DNA of 64,000 bases. It comes from Brachypodium distachyon (taxonomy: Eukaryota > Streptophyta > Magnoliopsida > Poales > Poaceae). A program made the position numbers and the translations under genes. Of this stretch, positions 36,025-46,214 are shown in pieces. Below the pieces are notes generated by a model. It had not been told where the DNA came from, searched no databases, and saw only the letters and a list, made by a program, of their open reading frames with translations. Each line of letters begins with the position of its first letter. Positions within the stretch are counted from its first letter, which is position 1. The DNA is taken from positions 57,335,355 to 57,399,354 of the forward strand of contig NC_016131.3 of the NCBI RefSeq assembly GCF_000005505.3, written 5' to 3'.

Positions 36025-37330
36025 GCTAGGAATTGGGCATGATGAGGAAGGGAGAAATATTACATATTCATGGTCCTAATTCACACAAAGTTTCAGCATA
36101 AGTAATAAAGTCTGCAACAAAATTCCTTTACCGCAAAAAAAAAATCCTGCCAAACTAATAGTGTCATTAGTTGGAAAAAAATAGTTACATCTCATAATAA
36201 CTGCGATGCAAAGATCCCAGTTCACTCGTAAGACTTGCAATGAGATCAACACCTAAAGACTTCTCATCAACCTTTCTACTTAGAATCACATAATGTAACA
36301 GAGCAAACTACCTTCTAACTTTGCACGGAATTGTCCACTTCCTCGGACTAGCATGCTTAAGCCTCTCGTGGAACCCCTTCATCTAATAATCCTAACTAAG
36401 AAATGCCACCATTTCAATCCCATAAATATAATCCCGTTTCCACCTGGAAACCACAAGCAAAAAACAAATGACAACATTTGTTTGATTCAAAATGTATCAG
36501 CCACCAACGCATATACTCCGCAATTCACCTCAACAACACCAAACTAGATCAAATCACTCCCCCAATGCACCAATATGTACATTTGAACTCAACCAAAACA
36601 GAATATTTAAACCCTTAATTCTCATTGTTTCCATGTGGACCAACAACACTAAATTAAACATTAAAAGAATATCACGACTAACCACAAGAGTAAGATAAAA
36701 ATAGACACGAGTTAAACAAGTACACTCTTTACAGTCTAATCATCAATTGCAGAGCAATGTTGTTCAATTGCCAACAGTTTGTGCGAACAGTTCCACCCAA
36801 TCGCTAAAACTGACACACCAAACCACACAAAACCATATTGCATCAATGAAAGCTCAATTTTTACCACTATCCAGACCAAAATTCACAACAAGAATCTTCA
36901 CTTCAGATTTTGGAACACCAAATCTTTCCTCAAGAGGGTGCGCTGAGAAGAGGATGCAGATGCACATGCAAGACCTTGTAGAGCTGGAGGGCTTTCTCGA
37001 ATAGATTAAGGCTGCGGAGATTGTGCACCAAGTGACCCAATAATGCAATATGTTCGTCCTCTGCTGCCATCACCACCTCAATGCTACCTCTTCTCCCTCG
37101 CACCAGAGGAGATGAAGGCAAGGACTTGGAGCAGGAGAGGTCATGTAGAGGGAAAATGGATTCGCTTCCAATTCACAAAGGGAATAAAAATTGCAGGGCT
37201 TCCATGCATCTTGATGTTAGCCCTAGGTTCTATTTAAACACTCTCACCTTTATCTCTCCCTCATAGAGGGGATTTTTTTTCCTTCATGCTTTCAGATTTG
37301 TTTACTGCTTATATATTAGAGTAATCCTAT

Positions 37331-37737
37331 TTGACACCATCCATGTGGAGGCATGCCTATGGGCTAAGCAAAAAACGAATGGCCTCCAAGTTTCATTACT
37401 AGAGGAGTTTAGTGCATACGGGTCTGACGCGTGTTGTGATTGTACTTGGCCTACTCATATACGCAATTCTGTCTATCAATGCACCGACATGAAACCATTG
37501 GTAATTGGGGATTTTTTTTTGGGGGGGGGGGGGGGGTTTGACACCATCCATGTGGAGGCATGCCTATGGGCTAAGCAAAAAACGAATGGCCTCCAAGTTT
37601 CATTACTAGAGGAGTTTAGTGCATACGGGTCTGACGCGTGTTGTGATTGTACTTGGCCTACTCATATACGCAATTCTGTCTATCAATGCACCGACATGAA
37701 ACCATTGGTAATTGGGGATTTTTTTGGGGGGGGGGCA
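37331..37737 (+). repeat. 207-bp direct tandem duplication joined by poly(T)-poly(G) tracts
   Basis: The block starting TTGACACCATCCATGTGGAG at 37331 is repeated at 37538 almost without change. Each unit ends in T9 G16 (37512-37536) or T7 G10 (37719-37735). The near identity of the copies implies a recent event. Confidence 0.95.
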
Positions 37738-37819
37738 GTATACACGAAGATTTAGGAAATCCAATTCTTTCCTCAAGAGATACGCTAATCAAAAGAGGGC
37801 AAGGACGCACATCGAGCAC

Positions 37820-38023
37820 CTTAGAGAGCTCAATAAGTGCTCTCTCCCATAGATCAAAGTTGTGGAGTTTGAGCACCAATTGAGCCATCAGTGCCATATG
37901 TTCAGCCTTTGCCTCCTGCACCACCTTGGTTCCATCTCTTCTTCCTCCCGCCAATAAGGAGATGAAGGCAACGTCATAGAGGAGGAACAGGGCATGTAGA
38001 GGGAAGATGGATTTTTTTTCCAT
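37820..38023 (-). pseudogene. CNOT9 exon-1 copy, left arm of palindrome
   Basis: The minus-strand frame from 38023 (MEKKSIF) contains [20 protein letters not shown] and ERALIELSK, then a GT donor (37819). No downstream exon follows in the expected place: the 207-bp tandem repeat lies there. It is a 5' fragment only, so it should not make CNOT9. Confidence 0.8.
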
Positions 38024-39031
38024 TTCACAAAGGAAATTAAAATACTAGGGTTCTTAATATCAACATGTTAGCCTTACCTTCTATTTAAGCACTTTTCCAC
38101 CACCTTTCTCTCTTGCTCATAGAGAGGATTTTCTTTTTCTTTGATTTTGTTTTCTCTTATATACGTGAAGTAATCCTGCTTGACCAACCGTTTGTGGGAA
38201 CAATATGTGGGCTAAAGCAAGACTTGTGCATTTTCTTACGAAAAAGTAGGTATTGTGTTACCTTCTAGAATTATTTGTGTGCCCCCTTTTGTTGTTTATT
38301 CAGTTTTGTCTTTAGCATAACAAACATGCAACTTATGTCACGAAATAAGTTTGACTTTTGTTATCATTTAGTCCGTAATTGTCCACTTCAAGAAATTATG
38401 TGTACTGCAATGTTGTATACCATTTATAACTATCCTGTTATTTTTAGTTGTTTGGTAACTATGGAACAGCCAGTGGTTGATGAGTGATTCAATCACAAGC
38501 GGGCAGGGGGAGGAGGTCGCTCCCTGACATAAATCTATAGTTACCAAACAACTAAAAATACTAGTGTAATTGTAGATGGTATACAACGTTTGCAGTCAAT
38601 ATAATTTCTGAAACTTGAAACTTGCAAACAAAATCACAACAAGACAAACCTTTTTCGTGACATAAACTCCATGTTTGTTATGCTAAAGACAAAACTGGAT
38701 AAACAACAAAATAAGGAGCACACAAATAATTGTAGAAGCTAACACAAGCAATCACATATTTTTTTCCTAAGAAAACACAAAAGCCTTGCTTTAGCCCGCA
38801 GATCGTTCCCACACATGGTTGGTCAAGAAGGATTATTTCATGTATACAAGAGAAAGAAAACTCAACAGGAAAAAATCCCCTCTATGAGCATAGAGAAAGG
38901 GGAAAAGTGCTTAAATAGAAGCTGGGGTAACACTAACATCTTGATAGAAGAACCCTAGTACTTTAATTTCCTTTGTGAAATAGAAAAGAATCCATCTTCC
39001 CTCTACATGGCCCCCCTCTTCCTCTAAGTCC

Positions 39032-39184
39032 TTGCCTTCATCTCCTTCTCTGGTAGGAGGGAGGACAGAGGGCACCGAGGTGGCGCAAGCGACAAAGGAA
39101 GAACAGATGGCATTGGTGGGTCAGTTGGTGTTTAATCTCGGCAGCTCTGGTCTAGAGGAGAAAGCCCTCCTTGAACTCTCTAAG
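39032..39184 (+). pseudogene. CNOT9 exon-1 copy, right arm of palindrome, donor lost
   Basis: The plus-strand frame MPSSPSLVGGRTEGTEVAQA... continues with EEQMALVGQLVFNLG and EKALLELSK. The donor after the AAG codon is CT instead of GT, so the frame reads through to a stop at 39290-39292, giving an 86-codon ORF. No downstream CNOT9 exon follows. It could at most encode a truncated fragment. Confidence 0.8.
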
Positions 39185-39292
39185 CTGTTCCATATGCGTC
39201 CTTGCCCTCTTCAGATTAGCACATCTCTTGAGGAAAGAAATGGATTTTCTAAATATCAGGTGAAGTTTCTTGTTGTCAATTTTGGTATGTAG

Positions 39293-39811
39293 CGTGGTAA
39301 AAACTGTGCATGCAGTGATGTCATCTAGCTTCGTGGGCTTGGGTGTGTCTATTTTAATGATTGGGTGGAAGAGTTGACACAAACTGATGTCAATTCAACA
39401 ATATTACTCTACAATTAATACTTAGTGTGTATGTATTGTTCCCGTGCCTGTTTTTATTGTAGGGTTTTGTAGCTAGATTGCATGATATTGTTTTAACGTT
39501 TAATTTAGTAAGGTTGGTCCAAATGACAATAATGAGAATTGAAATCTTAAGTATTCTATTTAAGTTATAGTTTATAGCTGTAGTACAGATGTACCTGTCG
39601 TGCATTGGAGATATCCATTCATGCAAATCTTTCAGTGGATAAATGTTCATTCTGTTGTCGGTTTCTTCTTTAATGAGTTGTCCATACATTACTTTTGTTA
39701 TAAAGGAAATGACGGAAGCCTATATCCAACAGAAGGGTAATCCTTAACTCCATGCCACTGATTGCCACATTCGAAGTGAGAGAGAGGATAGGTACCAGGT
39801 TCACATGTCTT
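39293..39811. other. intergenic DNA, no gene seen
   Basis: AT-rich, with no coding exon or repeat boundary recognised. Confidence 0.35.
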
Positions 39812-40470
39812 TCGGATCAACTTCTGACCGAGCTCCACTGAACTATGTCGAAGGCCAACATTATTTACTGCGACAGCGCGTCTGTTGTCTACCTCGTCGC
39901 CAACCTCGTTCATCATCGCCACGCCAAACATGCCGAGCTCAACATTCACTTCATTCGCGACAAGGCTGCTCTTGGTCAAGTTTGCGTTCTTCTTGTTTCG
40001 ACAACTGAGCATTTTGCTGATGTGATGACCAAGGGGCTCCCGACAATGCCAATTCAAGAGTTCTGTTCCGGTCTCTGCGTCGGTGACGCTGAGACTGCGA
40101 GAGTGTGTTGGCAAACCTGGGTTTGCTCCTGACGTGCATGCATGGTCCACGAGTCGTCTACTATTGCCTCGGTCCACGATCGTCCATGCACGTCCTGCTG
40201 TTAGCGTCCACGTCCAAGCTCCATGAGTTTTGTTCACCTTTAGTAGGTGCACGCTTGGACTACGGTTGTACATGCAATCATGCACCATATGTGGTATTTA
40301 TACCACCTGAGATGATAATACAAATTGGGAGGCAGTCTTTCCTCCCAATTTGTTAGTTTTGTTGAGATGGCTTTAGGTCTTTCTTCTCTTAGAAAGCAAC
40401 GATTGTCACAAAGGATTAAGAAAAACAGCTAGCTTTCCTCTTCTTCTTTTTCCAAAGATGATGAGCTAGC
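39812..40470 (+). mobile_element. Ty1/copia relic: RNase H end plus a probable LTR start
   Basis: From about 39812 to 40099 the plus strand reads LLTELH, a stop, then SKANIIYCDSASVVYL, KHAELNIHFIRDK and FADVMTKGLP. This is the end of a copia RNase H domain (the usual pattern is YCDN.SAVYL...KH.E...HFVRDK...ADI.TKGLP). TGTTGGCAAACC at about 40109 looks like an LTR start. The rest of the element is absent and the LTR's 3' end could not be placed. Its sequence differs from the intact copia 1 kb downstream. Confidence 0.7.
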
Positions 40471-40968
40471 TTTCCTCTCGATTTGCGACGTGTAGGGGAG
40501 GCCATATATGAACATGATCCAGAAATCTCTCATGCACCCCTTCAGGAATTAAAAAAGGCGTTTAATTTGTTCTGCAGCCTACATACTATATCGAACCATC
40601 GTCTCTTTTTCTTGCTGCAGTTAATAATACAATACGACTCGAACAACAGTACTCCACACCATGCCAGTGGTTTGTATTGAACACATTACAGAAATAAAGC
40701 AGTCCTTTTGCTTGTTTGGAAAAGGCTTCTCCTGCATACTCCAGAATCCAGATAACACTAATTCAGGGGTAGTCCCACCGTCACATAATCGTACTGAAAT
40801 CATATACTAATCCATCTATAGTAGCCTCACATAGGAGTCGTACTAATATCACCGTTCAATGTTACCTTGTCGATCATGATCGTGCTCCTGTCTAGAGCAA
40901 GTTTAATTGTGTTCCCTAGAACGTCATAGCGATACCAACCTGCCTGATTATGCAATTTTCTAGATCCC
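40471..40968. other. spacer between copia relic and young copia
   Basis: No feature recognised. It ends with the left TSD GGGTA at 40969-40973. Confidence 0.4.
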
Positions 40969-40973
40969 GGGTA

Positions 40974-41431
40974 TGTTGGATTAAACTCTGCACACGCTCT
41001 ACCTCTGTTAGCTTTGCACTGTAGTTATTCTTCAGTTAACCGTAGCAGTTCTTGCTGTTTTCTTCAGTTAGCTGTTAGCAGGAAATAAGGGCCTGTCAGT
41101 GAGCCTGTTCACGATATGGTCGTAGTTGTTTTTCTTTTGATTATTAGCTAGGTAGTTAGGCCGCACTAACCGCACCATGGGATGGCATGGAGCATGCGAG
41201 TATTGCGGCAGTAGAGATCACGCATGACTTGGGCGTCGTGGGATGGCACGACCTGTTAGCTCAGTCAGCGATCTGATCAGTTTGTTAGCTATTTTGGTGG
41301 ATCGTTGGAGACCACATAAATAAGGGTGAATCAGAAACAGAAAAGCTGCAGTTACAGCACGCAGCGCAAAAAATACCTCTTGTGTTCATCGTGTCCAAGT
41401 GAGCTGAGAGAGTGCGTGTTTGGCAACGTCA
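40974..41431 (+). repeat. 5' LTR of copia element
   Basis: 458 bp. It holds a TATA-like CATAAATAAGG near 41313, which would drive element transcription. It lacks six bases (AACGAG) present near the end of the 3' LTR. Confidence 0.95.
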
Positions 41432-41433
41432 AT

Positions 41434-41445
41434 TGGTATCAGAGC
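41434..41445 (+). other. primer-binding site of copia element
   Basis: TGGTATCAGAGC, two bases after the 5' LTR, is complementary to the 3' end region of plant initiator methionine tRNA. Confidence 0.9.
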
Positions 41446-41463
41446 CTTGTTGCTTTGGTGACC

Positions 41464-44400
41464 ATGGTCGGAACACCACCAGCAAAGGTTGGAGGCGCCG
41501 CGGCGGCGGCGAAAGCGGCGGGCCGCACATCGGACAGGTCAGTGACCCCGGTGGGCGGACGCGCGCAAAGTCGTGGCAGAAGCCGAAGCAGGCGTGGTGG
41601 CGGGGAGATCGTGGTCCGGGAGATCGTGCGCGAGGGCGGCGGCGGCGGCAGCGTCACCTTCCCCACCCTCACCAAGACGAATTACCAGGAGTGGGCGATC
41701 CTGATGCGGATCGCGCTCCAGGGCGCCGGCCTTTGGGAGGCCGTGGACACCGGCGACGCCATGGAGCGGCAGGAGCGCCAGGCGCTCGGCGCGATCCTCA
41801 GGTCCGTCCCGCCGGAGATGGTTCCAGCACTCGCGGCCAAGGACGAGGCCAAGGCGGCCTGGGACATGCTGAAGACGATGCGCGTTGGTGACAATCGCGT
41901 TCGCGAGGCTCGCCGCCAGAGGCTCTGCAAGGAGTTCGAGGCCATGGCATTCAAGTCCGGGGAATCCGTCGAGGACTTCTCGATGCGGATGTCCGGCCTC
42001 GTCAGCGAGTTGCAGTCGCTCGGCGACAACACCACCGAGCTCGACGCCATCTACAAGACTCTCCGCGTCGTGCCGACGCGGTACACGCAGATGGCGTGCT
42101 CCATCGAGACGCTGCTCGACCTCAGCACACTCACCATCGAGGAGCTGAGCGGTCGCCTGGCCGCGTCAGAGGGGCGTGGCGCGCCGGAGCCAGAGGCCGG
42201 TGGCCGTCTGCTGCTCACGGAAGAGGAGTGGGCTGCAAGGCAGAAGCAGCGCGCCGGGGAGTCGAGCGGCAAGCAGGCCGCTGCGCCCAAGCCGCCGGCC
42301 GGTTTCAAGGGAGGAAAAGGCGCCACCGAGCGCCGCAAGGGCAACTGCCGGTACTGCGGCAAGGCCGGCCACTGGGCGAAAGAGTGCCGGAAAAGGCAGC
42401 GCGATGAAGAGCGCGGCAACGTGCAAGCCAACCTTGCCCAAGCTCAAGAGGAAGAAGCACCTGCCATGATGATGGTCATCGTCACTGAATCAACGGCGTC
42501 GCAGATCGTGGCATCGCAGACAGTGTTCCTCAATGAGGAGAGGGTGTTCCCTGTGCCCTCACCAGATGGACTGTGGTACTTTGACACTGGTGCAAGTAGC
42601 CACATGACAGGGGAGAAGCATGTCTTTGCAACCTTGGATGAAACCGTGCGTGGCTCGGTGAAATTTGGCGATGGTTCCCTGGTCAGTATCTGCGGAAAGG
42701 GATCTGTTCTGTTTAGAGGGCAGTCAGGTGATCAGCGCGTCCTCGCAGGCGTGTACTACATCCCGAGCCTCCGGAGCAACATAATCTCCGTTGGCCAGCT
42801 GGACGAGGGAGGGTACAAGATCGGCATAGCAGATGGCATGATGACGATCCGTGATCCCGTGCACAGCCTGCTCGCGCGCGTCAAGCGCACCGGCAATAGA
42901 CTCTACACTGGCATCCTGTCACACGACACGCCAGTGTGCCTGATGAGCAAGACCGACGACGCTGCCTGGAGATGGCATGCTCGTTTTGGGCATCTGCACT
43001 TCCGTGCTCTCCACACTCTGTCTAGGCGAGACATGGTGCGTGGCCTACCCAAGATTCGTCGTGTTGAAGAGTACTGTGATGGATGTGCTTTGGGGAAACA
43101 ACACCGCACGCCTTTCCCAAGCGCATCATCGTTCAGAGCACAGCAGAGCCTCGAGCTGGTCCACACTGATCTTTGTGGCCTAATCTCTCCGACGACGCCA
43201 GGAGGAAACAACTATTTCTTGCTTGTCGTGGACGACTTCAGTCGTTACATGTGGATCGAGATCATCAAGGTGAAGAGTGATGCATACTACTTCTTCAACA
43301 AAATCAGAGTCGCTGCAGAGGCGATGGGCAACTGCAGGCTCCGGGCTTTCCGCTCCGATCGCGGAGGAGAGTTCAATTCAGGCGAGTGGCGCGAGCTCTG
43401 CGACACCAACGGCATCCAGCACTACACGACGGCGCCATATTCCCCACAGCAGAATGGGGTCGTCGAGAGACGAAACCAAACTGTCGTGGAGATGGCTCGT
43501 TGTCTGCTCAAGAGCATGAAGATGCCGTCTCGTTTCTGGGGAGAGGCTGTCAGAACCACAGTCTACATACTGAACCGTGCTCCTACTCGTGCACTCGATG
43601 GCATCACTCCGTATGAGCTCTGGCATGGCCAGAAACCGAACGTCCAGCACATGCGTGTGTTCGGTTGTGTTGCTCACGTCAAGAGGGTTGGCCCTGGCAT
43701 CAACAAGCTTGCAGACCGCTCCACCATGTGTGTGTTCATTGGCTACGAAGCTGGCTCAAAGTGCTATCGAGTCTATGACCCAGCAACAGGCAAGCTGCAG
43801 GTGTCGCGCGATGTTGTGTTTGAGGAAAGCAGAGCATGGAACTGGGCAGAGGAGCAAGTGCAAGCGTCAGGCAACACATCCTTCTCAATGACGTATGTCG
43901 AGGAGTCGGGCACCATGCAGATCGACACTGGCGTAGAGACACTAGCTGGGCAAGCTTCAAGTTCTTCTACTGGTGGCAGTTCCTCGAGGTCTGTCACGCC
44001 AGCGCCAGCGCCACTCACGCCCACCGGCACCGCTTCAACGCCGCTCACGCCAGCGGACAGACTGGCATTCGTTGGGCAACGCCACTCACGCACGACGACG
44101 GCCGCGACACGGACACCGGGCCGATTCGCTATCGGCGCCTGTCCTGCGTCCTCGATGCCACGGAGGATGAAGCCATCAGGGAGCTGGGCGAGCAGTGCAT
44201 GCTCGCTGCCGAAGAGCCTCAAAACATCAACGAGGCAATCGCAGATGAAGCGTGGCGAGCTGCCATGGACGAAGAAATGGCATCAATCACTGAAAACAAA
44301 ACCTGGGAGTTGTCTGCACTCCCTCGAGGCCACAAAGCGATTGGCCTCAAGTGGGTTTTCAAAGTAAAGCGCGACGCCGCCGGCAACCTCGTCAAGTACA

Positions 44401-45735
44401 AGGCTCGCCTCGTCGCGAAAGGCTACGCCCAGCGCCAGGGGGTGGACTTCGAGGAGATTTTTGCTCCGGTGGCCAGAATGGAGACGGTGCGTGTCCTTCT
44501 CGCGCTGGCGGCACACTCTGGCTGGGAAGTACACCATATGGACGTAAAATCTGCATTCTTGAACGGTGTACTCAGCGAGGAGGTCTACGTGTGCCAGCCA
44601 CCGGGATACGTCGTCGCCGGCAAGGAAACTGCAGAAAGCTCTATATGGACTCCATCAGGCACCTCGGGCATGGTATGAAAAACTTGATGTTTCACTTGTT
44701 TCACTTGGATTCATCCGCAGTCCAGTAGAGCATGCTGTGTACAAGAGGGGTGACAGCAATTCATACTTGCTGGTGGGAGTCTATGTTGACGATTTGATCA
44801 TCACCGGCACTGATGTACAGTTCATCTCTGAATTTAAACATCAGATGCAGCAACTCTTCAAAATGAGTGATCTGGGCCATCTCAGCTACTACTTGGGGAT
44901 TGAGGTCACCCAATCTGATGGTCAGATCACGCTGTGCCAGAGGAGATATGCTGAGAAGATACTGGAGACTGCTGGCATGAGCAACTGCAACAGCTGCCGC
45001 GTCCCAATGGAGTGTCGTCTGAAGGTGAAGAAACATGATGACACAGGAGAGGCTGATAAAACCCTCTACAGAAGTGTGATTGGCAGCCTCAGGTACCTGG
45101 TAAACACACGGCCAGACCTTGCTCTTGCCGTAGGTGTTGCCAGCAGGTTTATGGAAAATCCCACTCAAATTCATTGGGGTTTGATCAAGCAAATTTTGAG
45201 GTATGTACAAGGAACATTGTCCTTCGGTTGCAGCTTCAGAAAAGGGGAAGGGGATCCTGTACTTGTTGGATACAGTGACAGCGATCTAGCAGGTGATCCA
45301 GATGATCGCAAGAGCACCTCTGGAGTCACCTTCTTTCTTGGCCACAACATTGTTTCCTGGAGTTCACAGAAACAGAAAACTGTGGCCTTGTCCTCGTGTG
45401 AAGCAGAGTACATTGCCGCTGCTGCAGGGGCGTGTCAGGGTGTGTGGCTCAGTCGCCTTCTTGGTGACCTGACCGGGCGAGCTCCTACAAAGTTCAGGCT
45501 TCTAGTGGACAACAAGTCAGCGATCGCTCTGTGCAAGAATCCAGTATTTCATGATCGCCGTAAGCACATTGACATGAAGTTTCACTTCACCAGAACCTGC
45601 ATCGAGAGAGGTCAAGTGGATGTGGATCATGTGCGCACGGAGGAGCAGCTGGCAGACATTCTCACGAAGGCGCTTGGCTTCGTCAGGTTTATCGAACTGC
45701 GTCGCTTGCTGGGTGTCGTCGAGGTGCAAGTTTAA
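41464..45735 (+). pseudogene. copia gag-pol polyprotein, interrupted by two frameshifts
   Basis: The first part, from ATG 41464, stays in one frame to about 44070. It has a gag domain (about residues 60-240), a zinc knuckle CRYCGKAGHWAKEC from residue 295, a protease with the DTG triad at about 374, the pre-integrase WRWHARFGHLH, and an integrase with its D, D and E at about 569, 632 and 668. The frame then shifts near 44065-44090. The reverse transcriptase start (WVFKVKRDAAGN, HHMDVKSAFLNG) lies in another frame, to about 44626. A second shift, at what looks like a small deletion, returns to the first frame for YVDD (44782-44793), RNase H (SSCEAEYIAAAAG) and the TAA at 45733-45735. An earlier in-frame ATG at 41326 lies in the LTR and is unlikely to be used. 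Confidence 0.95.
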
Positions 45736-45745
45736 GGGGGTGAAG
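45734..45745 (+). other. polypurine tract of copia element
   Basis: AAGGGGGTGAAG directly precedes the 3' LTR and overlaps the gag-pol stop codon. Confidence 0.85.
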
Positions 45746-46209
45746 TGTTGGATTAAACTCTGCACACGCTCTACCTCTGTTAGCTTTGCACTGTAGTTAT
45801 TCTTCAGTTAACTGTAGCAGTTCTTGCTGTTTTCTTCAGTTAGCTGTTAGCAGGAAATAAGGGGCTGTCAGTGAGCCTGTTCACGATATGGTCGTAGTTG
45901 TTTTTCTTCTGATTATTAGCTAGGTAGTTAGGCCGCACTAACCGCACCATGGGATGGCATGGAGCATGCGAGTATTGCGGCAGTAGAGATCACGCATGAC
46001 TTGGGCGTCGTGGGATGGCACGACCTGTTAGCTCAGTCAGCGATCTGATCAGTTTGTTAGCTATTTTGATGGATCGTTGGAGACCACATAAATAAGGGTG
46101 AATCAGAAACAGAAAAGCTGCAGTTACAGCACGCAGCGCAAAAAATACCTCTTGTGTTCATCGTGTCCAAGTGAGCTGAGAGAGAACGAGTGCGTGTTTG
46201 GCAACGTCA
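45746..46209 (+). repeat. 3' LTR of copia element
   Basis: 464 bp, near-identical to the 5' LTR, and followed by the TSD GGGTA at 46210-46214. Confidence 0.95.
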
Positions 46210-46214
46210 GGGTA

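Larger units (their letters stand above)
34378..37121 (-). pseudogene. CNOT9 pseudogene 1: duplicated copy with deleted middle exons
   Basis: Parallel to the gene at 24.7-29.75 kb in order and strand. About 34500-34780 matches exons 9 and 8, including the shared intron string AGTATTTGGTTGGATCCTTC. About 35536-35690 matches exon 7, about 35730-35910 matches intron 1, and 37121-36975 is exon 1 (MPSSPLVRG..., ending LQLYK before a GT). Exons 2-6 are missing. The surviving exons carry stops and frameshifts, and a Harbinger element (34823-35532) sits between the exon 8 and exon 7 remnants. The copied flank extends to about 34.1 kb. It is a DNA-level duplicate, since introns are kept. Confidence 0.8.
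37740..39290. repeat. large imperfect palindrome of two CNOT9 exon-1/promoter copies
   Basis: The left arm (about 37740-38463) is the inverse of the right arm (about 38536-39290) around a unique spacer of roughly 70 bases. At the centre CCATAGTTACCAAACAACTA (inverse of the left arm) faces CTATAGTTACCAAACAACTA. Matching blocks continue through GCTAAAGACAAAACTG, GGTTGGTCAAG, AGTGCTTAAATAGAAG and into both exon-1 copies. By eye the arms match at most positions, with scattered changes and small indels. The two exon-1 copies point outward, with their promoters at the centre. Confidence 0.88.
40974..46209 (+). mobile_element. full-length Ty1/copia LTR retrotransposon
   Basis: The 5' LTR is 40974-41431 and the 3' LTR 45746-46209, both beginning TGTTGG and ending AACGTCA. 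A perfect 5-bp TSD, GGGTA, flanks the element (40969-40973 and 46210-46214). The primer-binding site (41434-41445), polypurine tract and gag-pol lie between in the standard order. The LTRs differ by four substitutions and one 6-base indel. At the grass rate often used (about 1.3e-8 per site per year) that is a few hundred thousand years. Two coding frameshifts make it non-autonomous. Confidence 0.97.

Noticed and set aside
37345..37755. 136-codon plus-strand frame containing an internal protein repeat
   Set aside because: It is a consequence of the 207-bp DNA tandem repeat being read in frame through poly(G). It is antisense to the CNOT9 intron-1 copy.
41412..43891. Additional plus- and minus-strand frames inside the copia body
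   Set aside because: Shadows of the gag-pol frame; no motif in any of them.
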